Shown: positions 1 to 10,523, counted from the stretch's first letter. The stretch: 64,000 nt of DNA from Halichondria panicea (GCF_963675165.1 NC_087384.1:2378501-2442500), one strand, 5' to 3'. Program-made: numbers and translations. The notes: generated by a model from the letters alone, not told the origin.

Positions 1-744
1 TAAATACCGTAGGATGAAACATGGGCGTTATTTTCCACCCTCCACTGACTTCATCATCAGGAATATCCAGTGTTATTCTGTCCTTCTCAAACTCAACAAA
101 ATGATTCACTCCGAGAATAGCGTCTTTAGAGGAGTACTCCTCACTCACACGCTGTGCAGCGTACATGCATAAATGCTGTTGTGAAATGTTGTCACTTACT
201 GTTCTATGAATTTCATCATTCCAGCTGACAACGAAATGTATTTCCCTGCTATGCAGCTCTGAGCCAAGGTAGTAGAGGCTGGCAATGTACTCTCTCTCCA
301 GATCCTCTCCTGTTACCGCCAGTCCACTGAACTGGGAGAGCTCTAGTGAACCGTACGATGCCCGATCTGCAAACGAGTCACGTCTTTCGAGCTGCTTGAA
401 TGTGTAGGGCAGACTCTCTTGGGAGCAAAGTGCTCTTACAAATGAGAGCTTGGAGGAGCCGGTAATCTTGGCACAGTGCTGTATTTCAACTGTCAGCAGC
501 TGCTGGAATTGACCCGGGGGATGAGGACGCAACCAAAAGACACCGCTGACCAACTGGAGATTGTCAGGAAACTTGTACGGTCCAGCTACACTGGCCATGA
601 TTTCTAGTCGACACTGATCAACACCAGCTGGCAGGGAGTCCTGGGGTATGTGGAGTTTGAACACATGGCCCTCCCAAACAAAGGTTTGGGATGAGTTGGT
701 AACAATCACATGAGTGTGGGCTACAGCTTCAACACCAGGGAGAT
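1..744 (-). CDS. ZU5-domain exon of a signalling protein (partial gene, runs off left edge)
   Basis: Open on the minus strand from an acceptor (CTCAG, exon from 744 downward) to the window edge, about 247 codons without a stop. The translation has the ZU5 pattern: an early VIVTNSSQTFVWEGHVFKL strand, the HIPQDSLPAGVDQCRLEI stretch, then LLTVEIQHCAKI, LSFVRALCSQ and YGSLELSQFSGLAV. ZU5 domains occur in ankyrins, UNC5 and PIDD and usually precede a UPA and a Death domain. It aligns section by section with the ZU5 exon at 29562-30094, and both begin in phase 1. Sequence after the ZU5 core continues to the edge and would correspond to a UPA-like part. The Death domain expected next would lie outside the window. 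The upstream exon is unclear: the nearest coding sequence is at 1930-3251. Confidence 0.7.
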
Positions 745-1697
745 CTGAGCAGAGGAGAAGTACACAAAAAGCAGTTTTATTAGTGATTCTGAAAGGCAAT
801 ACCTTTAAGGTTACTATTATCATAGATAGAACAGTAGGAGGGATTGGAAATGAAAATGTTTGCGTGAAACACTCTGCGTTATAGGGTGTGGCTAAAACTA
901 TAAAGGATTATTTTTATAGTCAGCATGCTCATTACCTGTCTTGACTGCTACAATGTGCTGTGCATAGAAACAGTGAAATTGATCACTATAGACGCCAGTA
1001 TATGCAGCGTATAAGATTGGCATGACCGACGAATAGCTTGATACAAAATTGTTGGGAGTTCCAACGCTGAAACCACTGCAAAACAGCCCCACCCCACTAC
1101 TGCTGCAAAGAAACAGCCCCACCCTACTTACTACTGCTGCGAAGAAACAGCCCCACCCCACTATTTAGTGTAACTGCATGCTGCTCGAACAGCCCTCCAC
1201 TATCCTCGGCATCATAACCAAGCCAAAGAAGCTCGCCTCTACACTGCTGCAAAACAGCTCAAGCCCCCAGCAAAAAGAGCCGCTTCTAGTGCTATGGTGA
1301 AGCAGAATTGACATGCATCACAAAGTCGAGGACTAGGAACACAGAATCTTCCACAAAATGAGCCTTGGACAATTTTAAAACCTGCATGGTTGCAAAGAAA
1401 AAACTCCAGCAGTGCTGAACATTCCTGCATGGCTGGACTTACTTTAATTGATACTTGTTATTTCTCATGATACAATATTATTTTAATTTAATTGTCTGTC
1501 TGATGCCCAGAGGGGCGTTTTGTGGTTAGTGCATTATGACTTTGCGGTTAGTGCATTATGACTTTCAGCAGTGCATTATGCTGCATACTGCACTTAGCAA
1601 CAACGTAGCAACGGGATATAAAATCAGTTAGCTGGTATAATTTAGGCTTAAAAATTAATTGTGGATTTGGTTAGTTTCGTGCAAATGCAACCCTAGC
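745..1697. other. Non-coding stretch with a dispersed repeat
   Basis: No exon found. Bases about 825-990 match a repeat seen many times in the ankyrin gene introns (for example 39880-40016, 57100-57240 and 62370-62510), recognisable by GGGTGTGGCTAAAACTA and TCAGCATGCTCATTACC. Bases 1085-1160 hold a short duplicated AACAGCCCCACCC motif. Confidence 0.5.
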
Positions 1698-1929
1698 TGC
1701 TACCAGGGGCGGATCCAGGATTTAGGGAAGGGGGTTCTTACTTCTTGGCTGCGCAAAGCGCGGACAAGAAAGTGTCACTCGGCCGAAATTTTTGGCTGAC
1801 CACGCCCCTTTTACATGCCACGCCCATTAATTAACCACATTCCCCTTCAACAAAAACAACAAACAGACACACACAGTCAGCTTTACCATATCCCTCGTGC
1901 GGCTACGCCTCGAGGTATAAAAACATAAA

Positions 1930-2241
1930 TTATATAATATCTGAAAGAACACAAGGCAAAGCCATTCTCATGCTCTGGGATAGTGATTGCACTTTCTTCT
2001 CTTTCAGGAGAGCACCAATGTCCATTGGCTGATCCTCAGCGGAACATCTCGTTGCTTGCTTCGATGAACATGGAGGGGTGATGGAGGTGGCTGGTGGTTC
2101 CAGTGGAGCCTGAGATAGTTGTGACTGGAGGAGAGATGGTTGTGACTGGAGGAGAGACGGTGGTGGCTGGAGGAGAGACGTTGATGACTGGAGGAGAGAC
2201 GGTGGTGGCTGGTGGTTCTCTTGAAGAGGAGACTGGCTGTA
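1930..2241 (-). CDS. Possible 3' exon within a transposon, Pro/Gln/Ser-rich
   Basis: Minus-strand open frame after a good acceptor (TCTACAG) near 2242. It continues the phase left by the Death exon at 2915-3251 (two bases carried over), so a spliced product is possible. The frame gives a repetitive PPPSLLQS-type sequence, then a short charged end with MDIGALLKEKK and a stop at about 1930. A second frame, entered by a weaker acceptor slightly upstream, encodes Thr/Pro-rich heptads such as PPVTTIS and is also open to a stop. The whole exon lies inside the inverted-repeat element 1704-2653. It may be exonised transposon sequence or not an exon at all. Confidence 0.3.
   Translation of the reverse strand, partial: YSQSPLQENHQPPPSLLQSSTSLLQPPPSLLQSQPSLLQSQLSQAPLEPPATSITPPCSSKQATRCSAEDQPMDIGALLKEKKVQSLSQSMRMALPCVLSDII
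2095..2220. repeat. 21-bp minisatellite, about 5 copies
   Basis: On the plus strand, tandem units of the type GTGACTGGAGGAGAGAYGGTKG repeat about every 18-21 bp, read on the minus strand as CCTCCAGTCACAACCATCTC. It lies inside the element 1704-2653. Confidence 0.7.
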
Positions 2242-2914
2242 GACTTGCCGCATCATCTAGATTATTATATTATTATTATAGAAATTATAATTAATCTATA
2301 CAGTGTCTATCATTCAGTATGCAGTGCCATGAACTCTCCCTTACCTGAAACTTTACTCTTCTTAAACCAGGAGTCAATGGAGGGTTGCAATCTAGACCTT
2401 TTGTTAGGATTCATGGCCAGGCTCAATTATCACTGCGACCATGGCTGGATGAGTCAATATAGCCAGCCCCACCCTCATATTATGCAGAGAGTACCAGCCC
2501 CACCCTCACATTATGCAGAGAGAACTTTGTACCCTATTGTCACGACAGTAAGCTAGCTAGCTAGCTATAGCTAGCCAGGTGTAATATAAAGTATCAACTT
2601 AGTGGAAGGGTAGTTCGTACGAACCCAACAAACTACCTCTGGATCCGCCCCTGTGCTACTGCTGCAGAACGTGTGTTTTTTCTATCAGTATACACATACA
2701 TGCATAATTTACCAAATATATCTCTGCTCCAAGTGACAATGCATGATGCATGCATATACATTGTAGTTTGCTAGCTAATCTATTGCTTAAAAAAATGCAG
2801 TCTCACGTGTGCATGTATGAGTTAGGTGCACTGCTTTGAAGCTTGGTAGATTTATGTATATGTATCGTTATTCTCAGATTATTATTATGTAAAACCGAAG
2901 ATAGTATCTCTTAC

Positions 2915-3251
2915 GTGGGGTCAATTGCTGACAGATTTGATGAGCTGTGTCTCCTTTCCCCATTCCCATGCAGAACGATATCCAGTAGAGCTCCGTAAGT
3001 TGCTTGATAAGGATTATATCGTTTCCAGATTTGCAGGCACTTCATCATGGCTGCTTGAGTGTCATTTATACGATGCAATTCTTTCACATCGGCAATAGCT
3101 AGCCCCATAGAACTCGAATAAAGTTCCACATTATCAAAACATAAGGCCAGTTTTAGAGTATCAGGGTCCTCTATTTCACTGTTGAGTTGCTCGTCAGTCA
3201 GACTGTATCGTTTTATTAGTTCTTGGAGCATGACTTGATTAGCAGGTGGTC
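2915..3251 (-). CDS. Death-domain exon (second Death domain of the gene)
   Basis: About 112 codons between an acceptor (CTATAG, exon from 3251 downward) and a donor (GTAAGA below 2915). Near the start it has MLQELIKRYSLTDEQLNSEI, then the six-helix Death pattern with LALCFDNVELYSSSMGL, MMKCLQIWKRYNPYQATYGA and LLDIVLHGNGERR. It closely parallels the Death exons at 4674-5006 and 25200-25546, notably the CLxIW motif and the xATxxALLxILL helix. Death domains pair with other Death domains in apoptosis and NF-kB signalling complexes. It starts in phase 1, matching the small exon 3456-3498 upstream, and ends in phase 2. Confidence 0.7.
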
Positions 3252-3455
3252 CTATAGAGAAAGTGAGCATTTATATTAGTGACATGAACAACGTCGATGT
3301 ACGTAGTCAGACACATGAGTTCTGCATGCTTCAGTTGTTAGGGGCATGCATATGCATGCATCGTTATCCATGAGGGGATGATGCATGCTCGTTGCTGGCA
3401 ATACAGTATGAATATTAAACTATTGATAGTCATATTAAAATATCTGAAGTCTTAC

Positions 3456-3498
3456 CTGAGGTAGAGGTAGAAGGTATCTGGTGCTCTTCTCTCAATGT
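3456..3498 (-). CDS. Short linker exon between two Death-domain exons
   Basis: A 43-bp exon flanked by TTTTCACAG and GTAAGACT. Read in phase 0 it gives TLREEHQIPSTSTS and ends in phase 1, exactly the phase needed by the exon at 2915-3251. The exon at 4674-5006 ends in phase 0. The phase agreement is the main support; the exon is too short to be certain. Confidence 0.55.
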
Positions 3499-3744
3499 CT
3501 GTGAAAAGATATAGTACAACACAGTTTCATACATACTTCGAACTGTGATTATTGCAATGTATACATACATGCAGACAGTTTTTGTAATTTTTACTCTAAT
3601 TATTTATACTAAACACAGAGGGATCAATATCATCATGAGTCACACCAGCTAGGTCCTGTATGTGCATGATAGCAGTATAGTACTAGTAAAGTTATATTCA
3701 CCATGAAAGCAAAATAAATTCAAGAGAAGTAATCTCATGCATGC

Positions 3745-4189
3745 AGTGCTCCAGTCCTGGCATGTATACTATACAATCATTGACTGCTGTATACACCACA
3801 TGAGCAGAAGAGTGCTCCAGTCCTGGCATGTACTATACAATCATTGACTGCTGTACACCACATGAGCAGAAGAGTGCTCCAGTCCTGGCATGCACTATAC
3901 AATCATTGACTGCTGTACAACACATGAGCAGAAGAGTGCTCCAGTCCTGGCATATACTATACATGCAATATTGACTGCTGTACACCACATGAGCAGAAGA
4001 GTGCTCCAGTCCTGGCATGCACTATACAATCATTGACTGCTGTACACACATGAGCAGAAGAGTGCTCCAGTCCTGGCATGTACTATACATGCAATCATTG
4101 ACTGCTGTACACCACATGAGCAGAAGAGTGCTCCAGTCCTGGCATGCACTATACAATCATTGACTGCTGTACACCACATGAGCAGAAGA
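3745..4189. repeat. Minisatellite, 7 copies of a 60-67 bp unit
   Basis: AGTGCTCCAGTCCTGGCAT recurs at about 3745, 3811, 3873, 3934, 4000, 4061 and 4126. Each unit continues through CATTGACTGCTGTACACCAC and ATGAGCAGAAG. Copies differ by small indels. It lies in the intron between exons 4674-5006 and 3456-3498. Confidence 0.9.
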
Positions 4190-4366
4190 ATGCATGTTAA
4201 CATTAACGATACATGCAGTATAACACCAGAGGAAGATTATCCGGTCAATTAAAACATGCGTCCAGAAGATTTTACTCTATATCAGAGGATTGGAGGTACC
4301 AAAGGAAGAATAAGACGATCAGAATGTAATTAAAGTTCAGATATAATTATTGTTGACCCTCTCTAT

Positions 4367-4567
4367 CGTATAGTGGGTAATTTTCGTGGGGTAAATGTAT
4401 AGTCGTATAAATAGTCGTTATTTTTGTGGGAAAGCTGGCGACATTTTTCATCACAAAAATGTAGCCGTAACGCATCTAAACGAAATTTATGCTGACGTAA
4501 ATCACCGTTTTCCAGATAAACGAATTTTTTTACCCCACGAAAATTATACTCGCTATATATATACGGT
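4367..4567. mobile_element. Palindromic MITE, family 1 (TATAGYGGGTAATTTTYGTGGGG)
   Basis: The left end CGTATAGTGGGTAATTTTCG and the right end ACCCCACGAAAATTATACTC are inverted relatives. Other copies lie at 12282-12464 and 17295-17485. About 200 bp, no coding capacity, probably flanked by TA. Confidence 0.7.
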
Positions 4568-4673
4568 ATCCCATCCTATAACACAGTATACAGTATGTAT
4601 ACTTTATGTATACATGCAGCGGCCCATATATAATTATATAAAACTGTGTTTACGTGCTGACATAACAATTTAC

Positions 4674-5006
4674 CAAGTATTGACAGATGCTGGTAGCAAT
4701 CTCTTTCTTCCTCAGATCCAATAAGATCCTAATCAGTGCTCTGAAGGTTGCTTTGCTGGGTTCGTGACCCCTCCAGATTGACAAACAGTTGATCACTGCC
4801 ACTTGATTGCTTCTACTTATATAATTCTCTCGCCTCACGTCAGCTTGTTCATTTCCAGTCAACTTCAGTGGGTTGAGGTAGAGCTCCACATCATCGAAGT
4901 GCATAGCTACTGGAGCATAGTCGTTTTGTGCAATCTCTCGATCCAACTGCTCGTCAGTGACTCCATGCTTGACCATCAACTCATGGAGGCTGGTAGTCCC
5001 TGGATC
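4674..5006 (-). CDS. Death-domain exon (first Death domain of the gene)
   Basis: A 333-bp exon, phase 0 at both ends, between acceptor GTGTAG and donor GTAAATTG. It encodes 111 residues with LHELMVKHGVTDEQLDREI near the start, then VAMHFDDVELYLNPLKLTG, VAVINCLSIWRGHEPSKATF and RALIRILLDLRKKEIATSIC. This is the same Death-domain pattern as at 2915-3251 and 25200-25546. With the linker 3456-3498 and exon 2915-3251 it would make a tandem Death-Death protein. Upstream in the gene lies ankyrin-like sequence (6283-7172), whose exon also ends in phase 0. No clear exon was found between 5007 and 6282. Confidence 0.7.
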
Positions 5007-5205
5007 CTACACATGACAGAAACCATTATAGTAACTAGACCCACTAATAGACAGCCCAATCCGGGCAAATCAACAACACTAGGGTACAAGGACACACATT
5101 CACCAAATTTGTGCCACGTCGGCAATGATTTAGACCCTTTAGACTTATAAACTTACAGTTTTAGCACATTGAAGTATGTAATTATAATTTATTTTATTTA
5201 TAGCT

Positions 5206-5921
5206 ATCTCTGCGTAGTTAAGGCCCGGGTCTGGCTGTAAATACCAAAATTTAACACTATGTTCATACTGCTGTATTATTTGCAATATACAGTGTATGCT
5301 GCATCAAAATGATCCAAAATGAAGCTCAATGTTTTCTTTTTCCAAAAAACTAATTAGCTTAATTCAATTATGCTAATTAGCCCCAAAAATGGTGATGACG
5401 TCATGCCACTTTTAATAAGAAGAACTGCAAATGCGGCCATGAAGATGCTAAGATCAAGCTTCAAAAACAAGGCTAGATGAACTTATCATTGCTAGGTACT
5501 AATATCCGGCGGGGGAAGAGTAGGAGTTACTGTATTCTTGAGATACACAGCATAGCCTACCTCTAGAGTGGCTGTCAGAGCTAAAGAAGCCAGTATAGCT
5601 AAGGCAGTTTTGCACATATTGACTTCCCCCGCTGGAAATATAATCATGACAACCTACTCTATCTTTTGAGGGCCTAAACAACTAGTCTTACCTTGTGCAA
5701 GTCCACCGCATTTGTTGCTAAAGATTCTGTACAATAGTTCCAGCAGCTAGCTAAGCAAGTACCTTGACTTCTTGACACGCGACATCAATTGCAACGAATA
5801 AAATTAATAATGGTTATGAATCTCATTAACACTACATAATCTACATCATCTACATTAAATGTTGGTAATGAATAAAATTAATCTTATCAGTGCCTGACCC
5901 AGGCCTTAACTACACAGAGAT
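5206..5921. mobile_element. Inverted-repeat element of about 715 bp with a nested smaller one
   Basis: The left end ATCTCTGCGTAGTTAAGGCC is mirrored by the right end GGCCTTAACTACACAGAGAT. A second inverted pair inside (about 5503-5641; GCGGGGGAAG and CTTCCCCCGC) marks a nested element of about 140 bp. No coding sequence. It lies in the intron between the Death exon 4674-5006 and the ankyrin-like exon. Confidence 0.6.
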
Positions 5922-5974
5922 GATACCTACCTATGGAAAGGACAGTATGACTTTTTACACCCTCGTTACTTTGA

Positions 5975-6136
5975 TAACGTGATATCATATCTAGCGCTGG
6001 CCTCACGAATTGTTCTTAATTTTTAAAGGCGTGGCCAGGGAATGTAGCATGCAGTCAACCCACGAACGAAAATTAATGCTTTTTAGAGGCCATTCCACGA
6101 AATTTAAGTGCCTCAAAAATTTCGCGCTTAAGGTAC
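5975..6136. mobile_element. Fragment of MITE family 2
   Basis: Right-hand part of the family represented in full at 22495-22724: AAAGGCGTGGCC..., GCAGTCAACCCACGAA and CTCAAAAATTTCGCGCTT can be recognised. The left half is missing. Confidence 0.5.
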
Positions 6137-6282
6137 CAAATTAGAGCAGGACAGTTCAGTGCTTTGATCAGTGGTTAGGTTAGCGTTGCAGGATTACGGT
6201 ACATATGTAGTTACACACTTGCATGGAAAAGCGAGTTTCTTACAGCCAATATAATGATATAATTATGCATCGTATACATTAC

Positions 6283-7172
6283 CTCTGATAGTAGTGAAAT
6301 GTGGTGGTTTCTCTGAGACGGTTTAATTCCTTGCTTGTCTGGAACATCTTTGTGATTGTACTCTACTAGTAAAGATACTGCATGTGTGTTGTTTCTGCGT
6401 TGGACTTCATGAAGCATTGTCCTTTCGTTTGAGTCGATGTATATTGTATTGATGTCAACTTCATTTTGTTTCAGTAAATCTATATATAGCACTGCTCTAA
6501 ACGTACTCAACTTATTAGGATCATTCGGAATACAGTTCATGAGATAGTAAAAGGGCGTGTGATCCTTTTCATCCAGAACTTGTATAGCAGGAATGATATC
6601 ATGGTGAAATTGTTTACATGCGTCAATAACGATGTCAAGGAACCATGACCACTTACTCTCTCTAAAAGCAATGTGGAGAAGGGTGTTACTTCGATCAAGC
6701 ATGTTAAAGTTGATTCCTGTTAGATTGGATAGGACATTGTGCTGAACACACAGGTTAAACAGTAGCTTGACTGCTGTACGATGTTGCGTTTCGAAAGCTA
6801 ATTCGATGGGAGTTTGTCCTTTACCGGTTTTTGCATGCAGAATTTTCTTAATTTGCTGCATGAGGATCTCCTTGGACGAAAATACCTATTTTTTTTATCG
6901 ACTCTAGTGCCACTGAGAATAGCACTATGAACTGGCAAATCTCCATCTTTATCCGTTTTAACCAGCTGTTCAGGAGGCATCTTAGAAATAATTTTCTTCA
7001 TGCTTTCAAAAGTGAAAAATGTACTGCTTCGAGCTAGGCCATGAGTTACAGTTCCTCCGAATTGCTCATAAACTTTGTCAATTGAGTCTCGATACCCCAC
7101 ATTGAGGGGATTATTATCCACTAGATGTTGGAAATGTTCTTTTAGCCACAGCTCCCAGGCCCACTTCAGACC
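6283..7172 (-). pseudogene. Degenerate ankyrin-repeat exon(s) with a frame break
   Basis: The exon starts at acceptor TTTGCAG (7172) and ends at donor GTAATG (below 6283) in phase 0. The first part (7172 to about 6890) begins with LKWAWELWLKEHFQHLV and reaches a weak ankyrin unit, KTDKDGDLPVHSAILSG. The second part (about 6890 to 6283) is in another frame and has several weak ankyrin units: KGQTPIELAFETQHRTAVKL, NTLLHIAFRESKWSW, EKDHTPFYYLMNCIP and ERTMLHEVQRRNNTHAVSLL. The frames cannot be joined simply through the A-tract at about 6885-6893, because a one-base change there gives a TAG. An unseen short intron or a true inactivating frameshift is required. The phase fits the Death exon at 4674-5006. 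No 5' end was found. Confidence 0.5.
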
Positions 7173-8054
7173 CTGCAAATAAGCACAAACATCAATGTAC
7201 TAGAATTGGCCTGAGAAACACCAAAAAGTGTGTTAACAAGAAAACGGAGCTTTACGCCAATACGTATTAAGCAAAATCCTTCATTAAAATCCTTACATAA
7301 TATAATTTATGTGTATTATCAAAAGAGAGTATCACAATGACAATGGTACATGTGTCTAATATAATATTAAACTAGCTCTAGATCTACCTGCTTTGTTGAC
7401 ATAGTTGACAATGTGTGCCTTGATCAATCACTAGACAAAGAACTACTCATAAGGCCTTAGGTTGATGATCTTCATTGTTCACCAAATATAGTGCTTGCAG
7501 TAAAAAAATCAGTAGATCTATACCACAACTGTACCGTATACCTTGCGCGCTGTGCATGCGCAACTACTGGATCAGGCTCAGGTGATCAGGAGCCACGGCT
7601 ACTAGTAATGATCTTTACCACACTGATTGTTACTCGGGTCATTATAGCCTCGATTCCAGGCCGCAGGGAAAAGCGTTCATAGATTGCGTATCAATTTTAT
7701 GCGCAAGCTCCTCATTTAATATTTGGTCTCTGTGTTAAATCTTACACGAAAATCGTTCTTAACGTCCAAGATTAAAGGCGTGGCCTGGGAATGTTTCCGG
7801 TAAGCAGTCAACCCACGAAATTTAAGTGCTTCGAAAATTTCGCGTAACACTTCCCAGAAACCACACATGCTGATTGCGCAGTTCCTAATACAGGCAGTAT
7901 GCCCTGGCAAATTATGCCGGCATAATTCGGGGCATAATAGGTTAGGTCATTATGCTGGCATAATTGGGGCACATACAGTGCAACAACCAAAGAGAGTAGA
8001 TTTTTATTTATTTTCACATTTTGTGGCATATCTAATGAAGTAAAAGTGATATGA
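7173..8054. other. Intergenic or intronic, with a MITE family 2 fragment
   Basis: No coding sequence recognised. Bases about 7735-7850 repeat the right half of MITE family 2 (GGCGTGGCCTGGGAATG, CGAAAATTTCGCG). Bases 7915-7985 repeat GGCATAATT four times. Confidence 0.45.
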
Positions 8055-9125
8055 TCTATTTGAGTGCAGGTACTGAAAGTTAAACTATTGGCGCTTCCAT
8101 TGGACCACCACCTGTTACATCATATGACATCATCACTATGAAATGGCTGTCTGAAGATGTGTACCTCCGAAAATATGTTAGGAATAGAAGTAGCTTATTT
8201 GTTTGAGTTAAGATCTGAAATTTGTTGTATGTACCTGAGTATATTGCTCATCTTTTGAGCTTCAACGGAAGTCTGGGCTACTAGTAAGTTCTGAGAAATA
8301 CTGCATTTTGTTGTTTTTTGGTGGCAAATATGTTAGGAATACAACTTTCGATTTTATGCTAGTTAAGGTCTGATTTTTGAGAAGGATGTACTACAATAGT
8401 GTAAAATTCATTTGCACTAACTTACAGGAGTTAGGCTAGCCTCTTCTTTGCTAGAGCAGCCCTTCTTGTCAAAAATGGTGATTTTGCTCCGTTTTGCTAC
8501 TTTTGCTGACGTATGCAATGATGTTCATTGATTTGTGACATCATAAATCATCTTGTTGTTATTTGCTACATCCAAAGGTCATGTGATGTCTACCTGCAAC
8601 TACACAGTTGGTGTGTTGGTCATTCTGTGTCACAGGGGCGTGGCAATTGAGCTTACTGTACTAGTAGCCAAATCGCCCCAAAAGTCATAAAAAGCACTGT
8701 TTTTGACAAGATGGGCCGCTCTAGCAAAGAAGAGGCTAGCCTAACTCTTGTAAGTTAGTACAGATGAAAAGTACACTATTGTAGTACATGCTGCTCAAAA
8801 ATCAAACCTCAACTAATATAAAATCGAAAGTTGAATTCCTAACATATTTGCCACCAAAAAAAAACAAAATGCAGTATTTCTCAGAACTTACTAGTAGCCC
8901 AGACTTCCGTTGAAGCTCAAAAGTTGAGCAATATACTCAGGTACATACACAACAAATTTCAGATCTTAATTAACTCAAACAAATAAGCTACTTCTATTCC
9001 TAACATATTTTCGGAAGTATACATCTTCAGACAGCCATTTTATATTGATGATGTCATGTGATGTAACAGGTGGTGGTCCAATGGAAGCGCCAATAGTTAA
9101 ACTTTCAGTACCTATACTCAATTAG
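8055..9125. mobile_element. Long foldback element, arms about 420 bp
   Basis: The left arm (8055-8475) and right arm (8700-9125) are near-perfect inverted copies. GGTACTGAAAGTTAAACTAT at 8090 is mirrored near 9100, and CTAGCCTCTTCTTTGCTAGA near 8436 is mirrored at about 8718-8737. The loop is about 220 bp. No open frame of note. A diverged single-arm copy lies at about 14100-14340. Confidence 0.85.
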
Positions 9126-9258
9126 TGCTGTCACATGATCTCCAGCCAATCAGCTTATCTGAAAGCAGTCAGGTGACCATGGATTAAATAACTTAATCCA
9201 CACTTAACTCTTCCCCTACTGTACTCTAGATAATAATTTGCTTATCGTTTTCCCTCAG

Positions 9259-9327
9259 GCGAACTCAGTACACGTTCAGTGATGACGAGGAGGAGAAAAG
9301 AGTTGTCAGGCCAGAGAAAGAAAAACG
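9259..9327 (+). pseudogene. EIF3C: eIF3c relic, exon a
   Basis: Acceptor CCCTCAG, donor GTCAGT. Encodes RTQYTFSDDEEEKRVVRPE and on to KEKR, the N-terminal charged segment of eIF3c. Joins the next exon through a split Arg codon. Confidence 0.7.
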
Positions 9328-9381
9328 GTCAGTATAATAGTCTATTACGCAGAAATCATCTTAACGAATGAACTACTCCAG

Positions 9382-9458
9382 TTATGATGAGATCAAGGAG
9401 GTCATTCAGTCGCTCAAGAACAGTGTCAAGATCAAAGATGTAGCAAAAGTGCAAACAT
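9382..9458 (+). pseudogene. EIF3C: eIF3c relic, exon b
   Basis: Encodes YDEIKEVIQSLKNSVKIKDV and on to AKVQT. Phase agrees on both sides. Confidence 0.7.
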
Positions 9459-9522
9459 GTGAGACCTCTATACCGATTAAACTGTACACCAACTGAGTTA
9501 TACATTTTCCTTCTTTTGTTAG

Positions 9523-9638
9523 GTTTTGATGGTTTACAGAAAGTCTTTCTTAAAGCAAAGGCTGTGATTGACAAAGAACCTGAGACCCCACGATTCTACA
9601 TTCGAGCTTTGATGGAGCTCGAGGATTTTGTTAAGGAG
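9523..9638 (+). pseudogene. EIF3C: eIF3c relic, exon c
   Basis: Encodes CFDGLQKVFLKAKAVIDKEP and ETPRFYIRALMELEDFVKE, the best-matching segment to eIF3c. Ends in phase 0 at GAG before GTAAGG. The next visible exon needs phase 1, so something is missing. Confidence 0.75.
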
Positions 9639-9784
9639 GTAAGGAGGTGAGTAAATGGCACAAAGCAAAATTCGGATCTTCATGCCTACATGCATGCAGA
9701 ATGTACGTGTATTCATTGTATATACATGTATAATCATGCACATGTAAACCGAATGATAAATTTTATATTGATGGCTTCATGAAG

Positions 9785-10052
9785 CAGAACCAGCTCCAGT
9801 GAAGAAAGAGAAAGACGCTAAATCAAAACCTAAAACTGAGGTGAGTGTTGGCTTTAATTAATTAGCTCATGTTTATATAGTGTTGCAACAAAAAGATTTC
9901 ATATCTGTGTATCTTTCCATTCCGGATTAGGGTGAGTCTGATTCCGATGACAGCATGGACTGGGACATGACAGAATCCAGTTCCAGTTCTAGCAAGGCTG
10001 AGGAAGGCACTGGAACCACCTACCACTATACTGCCGACTACTTCCTCAAAAG
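9785..10052 (+). pseudogene. EIF3C: eIF3c relic, exons d and e
   Basis: Exon d (to 9840) is Lys-rich (PAPVKKEKDAKSKPKTE). Exon e (9931-10052) is acidic and Ser-rich and ends YHYTADYFLKR, equivalent to the ASRFLKK region of eIF3c. The intron between them is GTGAGT...TTAG. Confidence 0.65.
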
Positions 10053-10170
10053 GTGGGCGTGGCATACAGGGTTTAATCTAGGATAAACAGTTTGAGGAGG
10101 AAGGTTTGGGCGCGTAAGCCTATGATGATGTCATGCGTCTGATGTTGTACTAATGCATGTACCTTAACGT

Positions 10171-10347
10171 TAAGGTGACATATTTTCACAGGTAGATTTG
10201 TTTGCGTTTTTACATTTGCTGGTATAATTTTTTGCGAAATGTCGATCTAAACAAGAGGGCGGCCAATTATTTGCGAGTACTAATTTTTGCGATTTTACTC
10301 TCGAAATAGCAGAAATTAATACACGCGAAAATATGTCACCTTAAGGT
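10171..10347. mobile_element. MITE family 3 (CCTTAAGGTGACATATTTTC termini)
   Basis: Lies in an intron of the eIF3c relic. The left end TTAAGGTGACATATTTTCAC is mirrored by GCGAAAATATGTCACCTTAA. A longer copy of the same family lies at 25772-25979, and a broken one ends at about 27112. Confidence 0.8.
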
Positions 10348-10523
10348 CTAATGTGATGATATCATTATTCTACGTAATGCTTGAGGTGAACCTTCCCTGC
10401 CCCCCTCCCCCCCCCCCCCACTACATGAAACCCTGACATGTAGTTCTTTTGTTTGCAATTGTGTTTCTTGTTGTCACGTGACCTACTATACTTTGATTGG
10501 CTCATCTTGTCACATGATTGCAG

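Larger units (their letters stand above)
1704..2653. mobile_element. hAT-like non-autonomous DNA transposon (CAGGGGCGGATCCAGG termini)
   Basis: The left end reads CAGGGGCGGATCCAGGATTT and the right end is its inverse, CCTCTGGATCCGCCCCTG. The flanks TGCTAC (1698-1703) and TGCTAC (2654-2659) form an apparent 6-bp target duplication. No transposase is visible. Inside are a 21-bp minisatellite and an open frame that could be spliced onto the preceding Death-domain exon. The ends resemble those of the element at 27229-27880. The superfamily is inferred from the CA-TG termini; a typical hAT duplication is 8 bp, so the assignment is tentative. Confidence 0.65.

Noticed and set aside
2212-2556. Plus-strand open frames rich in VTGGE
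   Set aside because: They are the opposite strand of the minisatellite in the element 1704-2653.
3833-4018. Minus-strand repetitive open frame with HSSAHVVYSSQ
   Set aside because: It is a translation of the 62-bp minisatellite.
10399-10420. Poly-C tract as regulatory site
   Set aside because: Simple low-complexity run inside an intron of the EIF3C relic; nothing supports a role.
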